Shown one piece after another: positions 8,583-17,838 of a stretch of 64,000 nucleotides of DNA; position 1 is the stretch's first letter, and each line of letters begins with the position of its first letter. Where the stretch lies: the NCBI GenBank assembly GCA_902572695.1, contig CACGGZ010000001.1, positions 1 through 64,000 on the forward strand, read 5' to 3'. The translations under genes and the position numbers were made by a program. The stretch comes from an uncultured Pelagibacteraceae bacterium. Its GTDB lineage: Bacteria > Pseudomonadota > Alphaproteobacteria > Pelagibacterales > Pelagibacteraceae. Below the pieces are notes generated by a model, which worked only from the letters and a program-made list of their open reading frames with translations, did no database searches and was not told the origin of the DNA.

Positions 8583-8615
8583 ATTCTCAATTTAAAGTTT
8601 AAATATTTAACAAAT

Positions 8616-8633
8616 CTGTAACATTACTCATTT
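8616..8633 (+). promoter_or_regulatory. Possible Pho-box-like element upstream of pstC
   Basis: CTGTAAC, a 4-base spacer and CTCATTT at 8616-8633 resemble a degenerate PhoB box (two CTGTCAT-like repeats). It sits between the pstS terminator and the pstC start. The second half is weak, so this is only suggestive. Confidence 0.28.
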
Positions 8634-8644
8634 ACATAAAGATC

Positions 8645-10024
8645 ATGAATTCTTTAATTGCGGGAGTAATTTTAATTCTCTGCCTTTCAAGTTATTTTTT
8701 CGGTAGATCTGAAGCTCGTAAGTTAGTTACTCAAAATATTAAACTAAAAGCGCTTCCAGCTTATTATGGTTATTATTTATCTCTATGGTGTGGCTTACCG
8801 GCATTAATTATTTTTGGATGTTGGTCACTGTTTGAACCCACAATAATCAAAGTCTTAATACTTAATAATTTTCCTCAAATTGAGTCTAAAGACTTATTTT
8901 ATGAGCAAACATTATCATTTTTTAATGGAAATTTTTCAGGTGAGATAACAAATGAAATTAAAGCAGCTTCAATAAAGTACTCTTCAATTAATATTATTGC
9001 TCAAAATTCAAAAATTGTAATTATAGCTGCTGCGTTAATTGGCTCTCTAACTTTTGCATACAGAAAAATTCAAAATAATAATAAAGCCAGAGATGATGTT
9101 GAGATAATACTAAAAGTTTTATTATTTACCTCTTCTTTAGTAGCAATTTTGACAACAGTAGGGATAATTGTATCTCTGTTATTTGAAAGCCTAAAGTTTT
9201 TTTCTACGATAAACATATTCGAATTTATATTTGGTACCTCTTGGAGTCCTCAACGTGCTTTCGTAAGGGATGCATCTGCTATAACTCCTGAAGAACTTTT
9301 AGAGCTTCAAGATGCTTTTGGTTCTGTGCCTTTATTTGCAGGTACCGCATTCATCGCCTTAATTGCAATGTGTGTGGCTGTCCCAATAGGTTTATTTTCT
9401 GGAATATATTTAGCTGAATATGCTTCAACGAAAGTTAGAAAATATTCCAAACCAATTATTGAAATCTTAGCTGGTATACCAACTGTGGTTTACGGTTTTT
9501 TTGCTGCTTTAACTGTTGGACCTTTCTTTAGAACCCTTGGTGAGAGTTTGGGTCTCACTGTTTCATCAGAAAGTGCACTAGCAGCTGGATTGATTATGGG
9601 AGTTATGATTATTCCTTACATATCTTCTTTATCTGATGATGTAATAAATTCAGTTCCACAATCCTTAAGAGAGGGCTCTTACGCAGTTGGCGCTACCAAA
9701 TCCGAAACTATAAAAAAAGTTGTAATACCAGCAGCTCTACCGGGAATAATTGGATCTATTCTTTTAGCGGTCTCAAGAGCTATTGGAGAAACTATGATTG
9801 TAGTCATGGCTGCAGGTTTAGCTGCAAACCTAACTATAAATCCTCTTGAGTCCACTACAACCATCACAACTCAAATTGTTATGATATTGGTGGGAGACCA
9901 AGAATTTGACAGCCCTAAAACACAAGCTGCATTCGCATTAGGATTAACATTATTTATCGCAACATTAATTTTAAATTATATCGCGCTGAGAGTTGTTAAA
10001 AAATACAGAGAAAAATATGACTAA
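8645..10024 (+). CDS. pstC: Phosphate ABC transporter permease PstC
   Basis: This 459-residue inner-membrane permease has a long N-terminal region (two or three helices and a periplasmic part before residue 230), then the transport core and an EAA-like loop (SLREGSYAVGATKSETI). The extended form is usual in alphaproteobacteria, whereas the E. coli protein has about 319 residues. It pairs with PstA. Its 3' end overlaps pstA, and a terminator and a possible Pho box precede it. Confidence 0.92.
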   Translation: MNSLIAGVILILCLSSYFFGRSEARKLVTQNIKLKALPAYYGYYLSLWCGLPALIIFGCWSLFEPTIIKVLILNNFPQIESKDLFYEQTLSFFNGNFSGEITNEIKAASIKYSSINIIAQNSKIVIIAAALIGSLTFAYRKIQNNNKARDDVEIILKVLLFTSSLVAILTTVGIIVSLLFESLKFFSTINIFEFIFGTSWSPQRAFVRDASAITPEELLELQDAFGSVPLFAGTAFIALIAMCVAVPIGLFSGIYLAEYASTKVRKYSKPIIEILAGIPTVVYGFFAALTVGPFFRTLGESLGLTVSSESALAAGLIMGVMIIPYISSLSDDVINSVPQSLREGSYAVGATKSETIKKVVIPAALPGIIGSILLAVSRAIGETMIVVMAAGLAANLTINPLESTTTITTQIVMILVGDQEFDSPKTQAAFALGLTLFIATLILNYIALRVVKKYREKYD

Positions 10025-11279
10025 AGAACAAAGGTTAAAAAAAAGATATAGAGCAGAAAAAAGATTTAAGATGTACGGCTTAATCTCTGTCAGTTTAGCA
10101 GTTATCTTTGTATTAATTCTTGTACAAAATATTTTTTCTAAGGGAAGTTCAGCTTTCAGTAGAACGATGATAGAAGTGGCAGTAAATTACGACTCCTCTC
10201 TTCTAGAATTAGAGGGTCCAATTAATCAAAATTCTCTTAAAGATGCAGATTTCTATGATTTAGCTGTAGAAAGTCTTTTGAAAATATATCCTGCAAAAGA
10301 CTCTAAAGAGGAAAGACAAATTTTAAGATTATTTAGCCCTGATTACGAATTTGAGATTAAAGATTTTTTAATTAAAAATCCGAATAAAATTGATCAAATT
10401 GTTCCAGTTAAAATCACAGCATCCGATGATATTGATCAGCTGAATAAAGGAAATTTTCCTAGAGATTTACCAGAGGACAGAAGACGAGTTAGCAATTATC
10501 AATTAAATATTTATGACAATTTAATTGAAAAAGAAAAAATTGATAAAAAGTTTAATAATTATCTTTTTACCAAAGGAGATTCTAGAGATCCTGAGTTAGC
10601 TGGTATAGGCGGTTCTTTAATGGGATCATTCTTTACAATTATAATTTGTTTAATCTTGTCTTTCCCAATAGCTATAATGGCTTCAATTTATCTGGAAGAG
10701 TTTGCTCCAAAAAATAAAATAACCGACTTTATAGAAATTAATATTAATAATTTAGCAGCAGTACCATCAATAGTTTACGGTCTTTTAGGTTTAGGAATAT
10801 TATTAAGTGTAATGGAATTTCCTAGGTCTACCCCATTAGTTGCAGGAATTACATTATCTCTAATGACTTTACCGAGAATAATAATTCCATGCAGAGCATC
10901 ATTAAAAGCAGTTCCACCCTCTATAAGAGAAGCAGCATTATCAGTTGGAGCTTCAAAATTTCAGACAGTGTTTCATCACGTTGTTCCACTGGCTATGCCA
11001 GGAACTTTATCTGGAACAATAATTGGTCTAGCTCAAGCTTTAGGAGAAACGGCTCCTTTAATTCTTATCGGGATGGTGGCTTTTGTAGTTGATATTCCAA
11101 GTTCGCCAGTTGATCCATCAGCATCTTTACCAGTACAGGTTTACTTATGGTCTGAGCAAGCTGAGAGAGGATTTGTGGAAAAAACGTCGGCAACAATTAT
11201 GATGTTGCTTGGCTTTCTTATTGTAATGAATTTCATTGCCGTTTATCTTAGACAAAAATTCGAAAAAAAATGGAATTAA
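10017..11279 (+). CDS. pstA: Phosphate ABC transporter permease PstA
   Basis: This permease is 420 residues from the ATG at 10017, which overlaps the pstC end by 8 bases. An upstream in-frame ATG at 9993 would lie deeper inside pstC and is less likely. One N-terminal helix is followed by a large periplasmic region (about residues 50-190) and a five-helix core with the EAA-like loop [17 protein letters not shown]. It forms the phosphate channel with PstC. The stop overlaps the pstB start by 10 bases. Confidence 0.9.
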   Translation: MTKEQRLKKRYRAEKRFKMYGLISVSLAVIFVLILVQNIFSKGSSAFSRTMIEVAVNYDSSLLELEGPINQNSLKDADFYDLAVESLLKIYPAKDSKEERQILRLFSPDYEFEIKDFLIKNPNKIDQIVPVKITASDDIDQLNKGNFPRDLPEDRRRVSNYQLNIYDNLIEKEKIDKKFNNYLFTKGDSRDPELAGIGGSLMGSFFTIIICLILSFPIAIMASIYLEEFAPKNKITDFIEININNLAAVPSIVYGLLGLGILLSVMEFPRSTPLVAGITLSLMTLPRIIIPCRASLKAVPPSIREAALSVGASKFQTVFHHVVPLAMPGTLSGTIIGLAQALGETAPLILIGMVAFVVDIPSSPVDPSASLPVQVYLWSEQAERGFVEKTSATIMMLLGFLIVMNFIAVYLRQKFEKKWN

Positions 11280-12043
11280 ATAATTCAAAAATAAAAATAA
11301 AAGCAAAAAACTTAAATGTTTATTATGGAAAAAAACAAGCTTTATTCGATATTAATTTAGATATTAATCAAAAAGAAGTAACAGCATTAATTGGTCCATC
11401 AGGATGTGGTAAATCTACATTTATAAGATGCATTAATAGAATGAACGATGTAATTGATATTTGTAAAGTAGAAGGGTCTGTTGAAATAGACGGAGCTGAA
11501 ATTAATGAAAAAAATGTTGATGTAGTTACACTTAGAGAAAAAGTGGGAATGGTGTTTCAAAAGCCAAATCCTTTTCCAAAAAGTATTTATGATAATATTG
11601 CTTATGGCCCAATTATACATGGTGCTGCTGAGAACAAAGATCAAATGGATAACATAGTTGAGACAAGTTTAAAAAAAGCAGCTCTTTGGGATGAAGTAAA
11701 AGATAGATTAAATGAGCCTGGCACAAGTTTGTCAGGGGGGCAACAACAAAGACTTTGTATTGCTCGAGCACTATCGGTTAATCCAGAAGTAATTTTAATG
11801 GATGAACCTTGCTCTGCTTTAGATCCAATCGCTACCGCGAAAATAGAGGAATTAATAGATGATTTAAAAAAAAGCTACACAATCGTAATTGTTACGCACT
11901 CAATGGCACAAGCAGTAAGAGTTTCACAAAAAACAGGTTTTTTTCATCTTGGAAAAATAATAGAAGTAGACTCAACGGATAAAATATTTAAAAATCCGGC
12001 TAATAAAATGACGCAAGATTATATTACAGGGAGATTTGGATAA
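11270..12043 (+). CDS. pstB: Phosphate ABC transporter ATP-binding protein PstB
   Basis: This 257-residue ATPase has Walker A (GPSGCGKS) at about residues 42-49, the PstB-specific CINRMND just after, the signature LSGGQQQR, and Walker B with [12 protein letters not shown]. It drives phosphate import through PstCA and takes part in signalling to PhoR with PhoU. The stop is directly followed by the phoU ATG with no gap. Confidence 0.95.
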   Translation: MELNNSKIKIKAKNLNVYYGKKQALFDINLDINQKEVTALIGPSGCGKSTFIRCINRMNDVIDICKVEGSVEIDGAEINEKNVDVVTLREKVGMVFQKPNPFPKSIYDNIAYGPIIHGAAENKDQMDNIVETSLKKAALWDEVKDRLNEPGTSLSGGQQQRLCIARALSVNPEVILMDEPCSALDPIATAKIEELIDDLKKSYTIVIVTHSMAQAVRVSQKTGFFHLGKIIEVDSTDKIFKNPANKMTQDYITGRFG

Positions 12044-12739
12044 ATGTCTGGAACAGGCCATACAGTAAAATCATACGAAGAGGAGATGCAAAGCCTAAAT
12101 GATAATCTTGTAATGATGGGAAGCCTTACAGAAAATCAGATGGCAGATGCGATGGCAGCCGTTATTAAAGTTGATAAAGAATCAGTAGACAAAATCGTAA
12201 AAAATGACGGAAAAATAAATGAATTAAGATCCACTATTGATAATCAAATTACAACTGTTTTAGTGAAAAGAGCTCCAATGGCAGTTGATTTAAGAATTAC
12301 TATTTCAACAATGAAGATTTCACATGATTTAGAAAGAATTGGAGACCTAGCGAAAAGTGTTGCTAAAAAAGTTAAACCGCTACCAGTAGATTTACCTGAC
12401 GAACTTATAGGAAGTCTTAGAAGGTTGGGAGATTTAGTACAAAAACAATTAAAAGATGCTCTAGACGCTTATCTAAATAGATCAAAAGATAAGGCAATTG
12501 AAATTTGGAAAAAAGATGAACAAGTAGATGATTTGACTAATTTAGCTATGAATGAAGTTGCAACTTATTTACAAAAAGACAAAAAAAATTTAGAAATGGC
12601 AACACATTTATTATTTGTAACAAAAAATATAGAAAGAGCTGGAGACCATATAACTAATATTGCCGAGTCTCTTTATTATTTAATTGAAGGCGAATATCTT
12701 GAGGGAGCAAGACCAAAAGGTAAACCTGTAGAAAGTTAA
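12044..12739 (+). CDS. phoU: Phosphate signalling protein PhoU
   Basis: This 231-residue all-helical PhoU has its two repeats, each with the E/D-rich metal-binding pattern (KISHDLERIGDLAKS and KNIERAGDHITNIAE). It links the Pst transporter state to PhoR and represses the regulon when phosphate is ample. Its start abuts pstB. Its TAA shares a base with the phoB ATG (TAATG), so signalling proteins and transporter are made together. Confidence 0.95.
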   Translation: MSGTGHTVKSYEEEMQSLNDNLVMMGSLTENQMADAMAAVIKVDKESVDKIVKNDGKINELRSTIDNQITTVLVKRAPMAVDLRITISTMKISHDLERIGDLAKSVAKKVKPLPVDLPDELIGSLRRLGDLVQKQLKDALDAYLNRSKDKAIEIWKKDEQVDDLTNLAMNEVATYLQKDKKNLEMATHLLFVTKNIERAGDHITNIAESLYYLIEGEYLEGARPKGKPVES

Positions 12740-13422
12740 TGAGCGCCCATATTTTTGTTGTAGAAGATGAAAAGCCAATTTTAACCCTTCTTACTTATAA
12801 TCTTCAAAAGGAAGGATATAAAGTATCCTCTAGCTCAAATGGAGAAGAAGCTCTTTCGAGTATAAAAGAAAAAAAACCAGACCTTGTTTTGTTAGATTGG
12901 ATGTTACCTGATTTATCTGGGATAAAAATTTGTCAATATTTAAAACAAGATGAAAAAGTAAAAAATATACCTATCATTATGCTTACGGCAAAAGGTGAAG
13001 AAGAAGATAAAGTCAAAGGACTTAATACTGGTGCAGAAGATTACATGACAAAGCCCTTCAGTTTCCCAGAGCTGTTAGCGAGAATAAAATCTTTATTAAA
13101 AAGAGTTAAACCTAATATTGTAAGTGAAGAGGCTACTTATTTAGATCTTAAAATAGATAGAGAATCTATGAAAGTATTTAGGAAAGAAAAAGAAATTACT
13201 TTAGGTCCTAAAGAATATAAATTACTTGATTTTTTAATTAAACAACCAAAAAGAGTGTATTCAAGAGAGCAGTTGCTAGAACATGTTTGGGGAGATGATA
13301 TTAACGTGGAGTCTAGAACAGTAGATGTTCATATTACCAGATTAAGACAATCAATAAACATTGAAGGGGCTAAACCTTTAATTAGAACTGTCCGTTCAGC
13401 TGGGTATTCTTTAGAAAATTAA
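12739..13422 (+). CDS. phoB: Phosphate regulon response regulator PhoB
   Basis: This 227-residue OmpR-family regulator has an N-terminal receiver domain with the phospho-acceptor Asp53 (LVLLDWMLPD), acidic residues near the start (VEDE) and Lys in the YMTKPFS loop. A C-terminal winged helix ends with RTVDVHITRLRQ and RTVRSAGYSLE. Together with phoR about 5.3 kb upstream on the same strand it completes the phosphate two-component system. The 3' end overlaps the convergent small gene by 12 bases. Confidence 0.93.
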   Translation: MSAHIFVVEDEKPILTLLTYNLQKEGYKVSSSSNGEEALSSIKEKKPDLVLLDWMLPDLSGIKICQYLKQDEKVKNIPIIMLTAKGEEEDKVKGLNTGAEDYMTKPFSFPELLARIKSLLKRVKPNIVSEEATYLDLKIDRESMKVFRKEKEITLGPKEYKLLDFLIKQPKRVYSREQLLEHVWGDDINVESRTVDVHITRLRQSINIEGAKPLIRTVRSAGYSLEN

Positions 13423-13635
13423 TTGATAAAACCCTATTAAAAATAAAGGAATTTGTAATCCGAAGTTTGTAAGAATAGCTTTATCCTTTGATAAAAAACC
13501 AGCAATAGTCCAACCCACAACTCCAGCACCATGAAACATTATATTTACTGGATAAATATTTAAGTTAGTTAATAGTATTCCGGTTAATACTAAAAAAGTA
13601 CTTAACCATTTAAGGTATTTGTTTATAAATTCCAT
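13411..13635 (-). CDS. Small membrane protein, 74 aa (DUF6552-like)
   Basis: This 74-residue protein has two or three hydrophobic segments and little charge apart from the N-terminal MEFINKYLK and a central SKDK. Similar short proteins occur in SAR11 genomes, and I associate the pattern with DUF6552, from memory only. The function is unknown. It lies between the convergent phoB and gcrA, which is on the same strand with an 11-base gap, so it may be co-transcribed with gcrA. Confidence 0.65.
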   Translation of the reverse strand: MEFINKYLKWLSTFLVLTGILLTNLNIYPVNIMFHGAGVVGWTIAGFLSKDKAILTNFGLQIPLFLIGFYQLIF

Positions 13636-13646
13636 TATCTCTTGAA

Positions 13647-14150
13647 TTAACCAGCGGATTTGACCTTTTTCTCAATAAATTCTGGTATCTCATCGTCTTT
13701 TTCAAGAACTTCATCTTTTTGTCCTTTAGGCTGAAATGCGTAAATAATATGTAATTTGCAATAAGGAAAATCTTGCTCAGGTTTTCTTCCGCAAAAATAA
13801 AATTTTTCCTCATTAGGGTGTCCTATTGGCCATTTACAAGTATCTTCGGTCAGTTCCTCAAGTGATTTCGGGTTTTCTGGCTCAAAATTTTTATCTAAAA
13901 GTATTGATTGAAATCTTGCTTTCCGGCTCATTGGTTGAGAGCTTTTTTTAAAGTTTTTATTTTTGCTTACCTCTCTTTGACCACTACTAGTGTTTTTAGA
14001 CGGAGCTCTAGCTTCTAAATTCAATCTGTGAGCTTTCCCAATAACTGCATTTCTTGTGGTATCACCTAAAATTTCTGCAATTTGGCTAGCAGTTTTTCCT
14101 TTGCTCCAAAGCTCTCTTAATTTTTTAATTTTTTCTTCTGTCCAACTCAT
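13647..14150 (-). CDS. gcrA: GcrA family cell cycle regulator
   Basis: This 167-residue protein begins MSWTEEKIKKLRELWSKG and has the GcrA N-terminal HTH with SQIAEILGDTTRNAVIGKAHR. GcrA is an alphaproteobacterial sigma-70 cofactor that responds to adenine methylation by CcrM at GANTC. The middle is a charged linker, and the C-terminal region has a CKWPIGHP segment and Cys/His residues (FCGRKP.., YCKLH) usual for the family. Divergent from the ABC-2 permease gene across 128 bases that contain an inverted repeat. Confidence 0.9.
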   Translation of the reverse strand: MSWTEEKIKKLRELWSKGKTASQIAEILGDTTRNAVIGKAHRLNLEARAPSKNTSSGQREVSKNKNFKKSSQPMSRKARFQSILLDKNFEPENPKSLEELTEDTCKWPIGHPNEEKFYFCGRKPEQDFPYCKLHIIYAFQPKGQKDEVLEKDDEIPEFIEKKVKSAG

Positions 14151-14168
14151 TTCAACTTATACTATATA

Positions 14169-14200
14169 TAGATAACATTATTATTTAATTACATTATCTA
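14169..14200. repeat. Inverted repeat in the gcrA / ABC-permease divergent region
   Basis: Arms TAGATAA (14169-14175) and TTATCTA (14194-14200) are perfect complements separated by 18 bases. The motif ACATTAT also occurs twice in or beside the spacer. This may be an operator for the divergent genes, but in AT-rich DNA a 7-bp match can arise by chance. Confidence 0.35.
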
Positions 14201-14278
14201 GTAGGTGTGTTGTTTTACAATTAAAAAATCATTTAGGCTTGAGGGTAACTTTAGTTTTGCACAGATTTTTAACAATTT

Positions 14279-15109
14279 ATGGATATAAGACTATTAATGG
14301 TTGAAATTAAAATGAAATATAAAATTGGTGTTAGAAGATTTGGTTTAATCAATTGGATTGGCGCATGGACGCTTTATAAAAAAGAAGTATTAAGATTTCT
14401 AGTTGTATGGATACAAACTATTTTTTCCCCATTAGTATCATCTTTGCTTTTTTTGCTTGTTCTCTCTTTAGCAATTGGTGCCGAAAGAGGAGAAGTTCTA
14501 GGTGTTCCATTTATTACTTTTTTAGCTCCAGGTTTGATATCTATGCAAGTAATCCAACAAGCATTTTCACACTCTTCCTCCTCATTTATGATTGGAAAAA
14601 TTCAAGGAAATATTGTTGATATTTTATATGCACCTCTTTCTCCAGCAGAGGTTACTCTATTAATTTCCCTCGCTTCAGTGACAAGAAGTGTATTGATAGC
14701 TATAGTTTCGATAATCACTTTTAAACTCATAATTGATATTCAAATTACAAATTATTTTTATTTAATAGTTTTTACATTTCTATCCTCTTTCATACTTGGC
14801 AACATCGGTATAATAGCTGGTCTTTGGGCAGAAAAATTTGATCACATGGCAACAGTTACTAATTTTGTAATAATACCACTTTCATTTTTATCTGGAACCT
14901 TCTACACTATTGATAGACTTCCAGAGTTTTTACAAACTATCAGTAAAGCAAATCCATTTTTTTATATGATAGATGGTTTCAGATATAGCTTCTTAGGAAA
15001 AGCAGACGGCTCTATCATGATAGGTTTGATCTATCTTAGTATTTTAAGTATTGTTAGTTGGTTTATTACTTATTTATTATATAAAAAAGGGTATAAACTT
15101 AAGTCTTAA
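14279..15109 (+). CDS. ABC-2 type transporter permease without adjacent ATPase
   Basis: This 276-residue permease of the ABC-2 superfamily has six predicted helices. The conserved pattern FLAPGLISMQVIQQAF lies in the first half and PLSFLSGTFYTIDRLPEFL in the second, the latter typical of the YadH/NodJ-type export permeases. The ATPase partner is not in the window. It may export a lipid-linked or polysaccharide substrate, but that is not shown here. Possible starts are ATG 14279 and later Met codons at residues 7 and 12; the hydrophobic core starts near residue 40. It is followed three bases later by argD. Confidence 0.85.
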   Translation: MDIRLLMVEIKMKYKIGVRRFGLINWIGAWTLYKKEVLRFLVVWIQTIFSPLVSSLLFLLVLSLAIGAERGEVLGVPFITFLAPGLISMQVIQQAFSHSSSSFMIGKIQGNIVDILYAPLSPAEVTLLISLASVTRSVLIAIVSIITFKLIIDIQITNYFYLIVFTFLSSFILGNIGIIAGLWAEKFDHMATVTNFVIIPLSFLSGTFYTIDRLPEFLQTISKANPFFYMIDGFRYSFLGKADGSIMIGLIYLSILSIVSWFITYLLYKKGYKLKS

Positions 15110-15112
15110 TTT

Positions 15113-16279
15113 ATGAGTAAAATTTTAAACACTTATAACAGAAAAAAAATTGCTTTTACCAAAGGAAAGGGAAGCTTTCTTTATTCAACAAATGGTAAAA
15201 AATATTTAGATTTTGTTCAAGGTATTGCTGTTAATTGCTTGGGCCATTCGAATGATTATTTAATAAAATCAATTTATAAACAATCTAAAAAACTATGGCA
15301 TGTATCTAATGCTTTTATAATACCTGAACAAGAAAGATTGGCAAAAAGAATAACACAGAAGTCTTTTGCAGATTTTGTATTTTTCCAAAATTCCGGTCTC
15401 GAAGCAACCGAAGCAGCAATCAAAATTGCTAGAAAATATTTTCATAATAAAGGTCAAAAAAATAAAAATAGAATTTTATGTATAAACAATAGTTTTCATG
15501 GAAGATCTTTAGCAACTATTTTTGCAAGCAATAGCAAAAAAATGACGGAGGGTTTTTATCCAAAGGTTCCTGGATTCGATCATTTTAATTTTGCAGATCA
15601 TCAAGGTCTAGAAAAAGCTATTACTAAAAAGACCGCAGCCATAATGGTGGAAACTATAATGGGAGAGGGTGGGATTAAAGTAATCCCTGACTTTTGTCTT
15701 CAAGGATTAAGAAAAATATGTAACAAAAAAAAAATTTTACTTATTCTTGATGAGGTTCAATGTGGAATAGGAAGAAGTGGTAAGTTTTTCGCTTATGAGC
15801 ACGCAAAAATTAAGCCAGACATTGTCCCTATTGCAAAAGGTATAGGAGGAGGTTTCCCTATAGGTGCAGTATTAGTAAACAAAAAAGTAGCTTCATGTAT
15901 GAAACCAGGATCACACGGATCAACTTTTGGCGGCAACCCTTTAGCAATGAGTGCTGGAAATGCAGTTATGGATGTTATGTTTAAAAAAGGTTTTCTTTCT
16001 AATGTAGCTAAAAACGGTAAATTTTTAATTTCAGAGTTAAATAAAATAAAAAAAAAATATCCTAAAATTATAAAAGAAGTGAGAGGCAGAGGTTTACTAG
16101 TTGGTCTTTGTCTTTATAAGGATCAAACGAAATTCATAAATAAATTACTTGAAAATAAATTACTAACTGTCAAGGCTGCAGAAAATGTTGTCAGACTTTT
16201 GCCTCCTTTAAATGTCAAAAAGAGTGAAATTAAATTAAGTTTAAAAATAATAGAAAAAGTTTGTAAAAATATAATATGA
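15113..16279 (+). CDS. argD: Acetylornithine aminotransferase
   Basis: This 388-residue class-III PLP aminotransferase converts N-acetylglutamate semialdehyde to N-acetylornithine in arginine synthesis. The PLP lysine is Lys242 in VPIAKGIGGGFPIGA. ILDEVQCGIGR supplies the cofactor-binding Asp, and the N-terminal part has NCLGHSN and NSGLEATEAAIKIARK. It could also act as succinyldiaminopimelate aminotransferase, as in many bacteria. Its end overlaps argF by 4 bases, which supports the arginine role. Confidence 0.92.
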   Translation: MSKILNTYNRKKIAFTKGKGSFLYSTNGKKYLDFVQGIAVNCLGHSNDYLIKSIYKQSKKLWHVSNAFIIPEQERLAKRITQKSFADFVFFQNSGLEATEAAIKIARKYFHNKGQKNKNRILCINNSFHGRSLATIFASNSKKMTEGFYPKVPGFDHFNFADHQGLEKAITKKTAAIMVETIMGEGGIKVIPDFCLQGLRKICNKKKILLILDEVQCGIGRSGKFFAYEHAKIKPDIVPIAKGIGGGFPIGAVLVNKKVASCMKPGSHGSTFGGNPLAMSAGNAVMDVMFKKGFLSNVAKNGKFLISELNKIKKKYPKIIKEVRGRGLLVGLCLYKDQTKFINKLLENKLLTVKAAENVVRLLPPLNVKKSEIKLSLKIIEKVCKNII

Positions 16280-17202
16280 AAAATTTTATTGATATTTCAG
16301 ATTGTTCATCAAAAGAATTAAGAGAAATTCTTGAAGAGGCAAAAAAAAGAAAATCACTAAGAGCTGGGTTAAATAAATCTGCTCCTGATGAAGACAAGCC
16401 CTTTGAGGGTAAATCCATGGCTATGATATTTGAAAAACCCTCCACAAGAACGAGAATGTCTTTTGATATTGCGGTAAAACAATTAGGTGGTTCATCAATA
16501 ATTTTAAATCCTGATGGAATACACTATGGAAAAGGTGAAGAAACTTTAAAGGACACTGCAAAAGTATTATCTGAATATGTAGATATTGTGATGCTTAGAA
16601 CTTCCTCTCATGAGAACTTAATTTCTTTTGGAAAACACTTAAGTATTCCTATTATAAATGGTCTATCAGACAAAAGTCATCCCTGCCAAATTATGTCAGA
16701 TATTTTTACTTTCGAAGAAAGTAATGGCGATATATCAGGAAAAACAATTTCTTGGATAGGGGACGGAAATAATAATATGTCAAATTCTTTAATCGAGTCT
16801 GCAGCTAAGTTAAACATTGTTTTAAAAATCGGATGTCCAAAAAAATATTCTCCAAATAAAAACATTATAAGTTGGGCCAAAAAAAATAAAGTAAACCTTA
16901 AAATTACATCTGACCCTTACGAGGCAGTAAAAAATTCGGATTGTATTATGACAGACAAGTGGGTTTCTATGAATGATAAAGTAAATAAAAAAACAAAGAA
17001 AAAAATTTTAAAACCTTATCAAGTTAACAAAAAGCTTATGTCAAATGCAAAACCTTCAGCTATTTTTATGCACTGTTTACCAGTTGGAAGAGGAGAAGAG
17101 GTTACAGACGAGGTTATTGATGGAGATCAATCAGTTGTTTGGAGACAAGCATTAAACAGAGTGCATGCACAGAAAAGTATAATTAAGTGGTGTTTAGATT
17201 AA
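16276..17202 (+). CDS. argF: Ornithine carbamoyltransferase
   Basis: This 308-residue enzyme makes citrulline from ornithine and carbamoyl phosphate. The carbamoyl-phosphate motif STRTR is at residues 56-60. A HPCQIMSD loop follows in the middle and the ornithine-binding HCLPVGRG is near the end. The start overlaps the argD stop (ATGA). The 3' end overlaps the convergent cytochrome c gene by 4 bases. Length is normal for the family. Confidence 0.95.
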   Translation: MKNFIDISDCSSKELREILEEAKKRKSLRAGLNKSAPDEDKPFEGKSMAMIFEKPSTRTRMSFDIAVKQLGGSSIILNPDGIHYGKGEETLKDTAKVLSEYVDIVMLRTSSHENLISFGKHLSIPIINGLSDKSHPCQIMSDIFTFEESNGDISGKTISWIGDGNNNMSNSLIESAAKLNIVLKIGCPKKYSPNKNIISWAKKNKVNLKITSDPYEAVKNSDCIMTDKWVSMNDKVNKKTKKKILKPYQVNKKLMSNAKPSAIFMHCLPVGRGEEVTDEVIDGDQSVVWRQALNRVHAQKSIIKWCLD

Positions 17203-17744
17203 GGAAGTGGTTTTGGACTATCACTTTTAGAATTCATATATAAAATAACAGAAGCCCTATCTTTCTCTTTTCTTAAACCTGCAAAAGCCATTTTTGTGCC
17301 TTTGATATAAGCCTGAGGTTTTATTAAGTAACTATTCATTTCCTCAAATGACCATTCTTTCGCATAAGCTATCATAGCTTTAGAGTACTTATAATCACTT
17401 ACAGAGCCAGCAGTTCGTCCAATCACACTCCATAGATTAGGACCAATCATATTTTTTCCATCGCTCGCAATTTGATGACAAGCACTACATTTTTTGAAAA
17501 CTTTTTCACCGTGAGCTAAATCCCCCATGGCTAGTAAAGCTTTTATATCAACTTCAACTTTTTCCTCTACGGTCTCACTAACCTGACTTGCAGTTTTTGC
17601 AGGCTCTAATCCCTCGACTTTGTAAGCTGATTGTTCTGGTTTATCTACAAAGAATAAATAATCAGCAAATTTACCAATTCCAATGATTATTAAAGCAGCG
17701 AGCAAAACTGCGGCTATTATTTTGTTTATCTCGAAACTATCCAT
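17199..17744 (-). CDS. Membrane-anchored c-type cytochrome (CycM/c552-like)
   Basis: This 181-residue protein has an N-terminal uncleaved membrane anchor (about residues 10-32), a linker rich in Glu, Val and Ala, and a class-I cytochrome c domain. The heme site is C86-S-A-C89-H90, and the sixth ligand is probably Met152 in GTKMAFAG. It would carry electrons to an oxidase such as the cox system encoded at 49797-55255. The layout matches CycM of alphaproteobacteria. It is divergent from kdsB across 94 bases. Confidence 0.88.
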   Translation of the reverse strand: MDSFEINKIIAAVLLAALIIIGIGKFADYLFFVDKPEQSAYKVEGLEPAKTASQVSETVEEKVEVDIKALLAMGDLAHGEKVFKKCSACHQIASDGKNMIGPNLWSVIGRTAGSVSDYKYSKAMIAYAKEWSFEEMNSYLIKPQAYIKGTKMAFAGLRKEKDRASVILYMNSKSDSPKPLP

Positions 17745-17805
17745 ATTTTTGACAATAAGTTAATTCAGGTATAACACGAGAATATAAAAAAAACTTTAAA
17801 TTACT

Positions 17806-17833
17806 ATAATTTTTTTGCGTCTAAGAGACGCAT
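17806..17833 (+). promoter_or_regulatory. -10 box and start-site hairpin ahead of kdsB
   Basis: TATAAT at 17806-17811 is followed by a perfect 7-bp stem (TGCGTCT 17817-17823, AGACGCA 17827-17833) with a 3-base loop. The predicted transcription start falls at the foot of this stem, and the kdsB ATG is only five bases after it. The mRNA would begin with a hairpin covering the ribosome landing site. The -35 region is weak. Confidence 0.5.
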
Positions 17834-17838
17834 AAACT

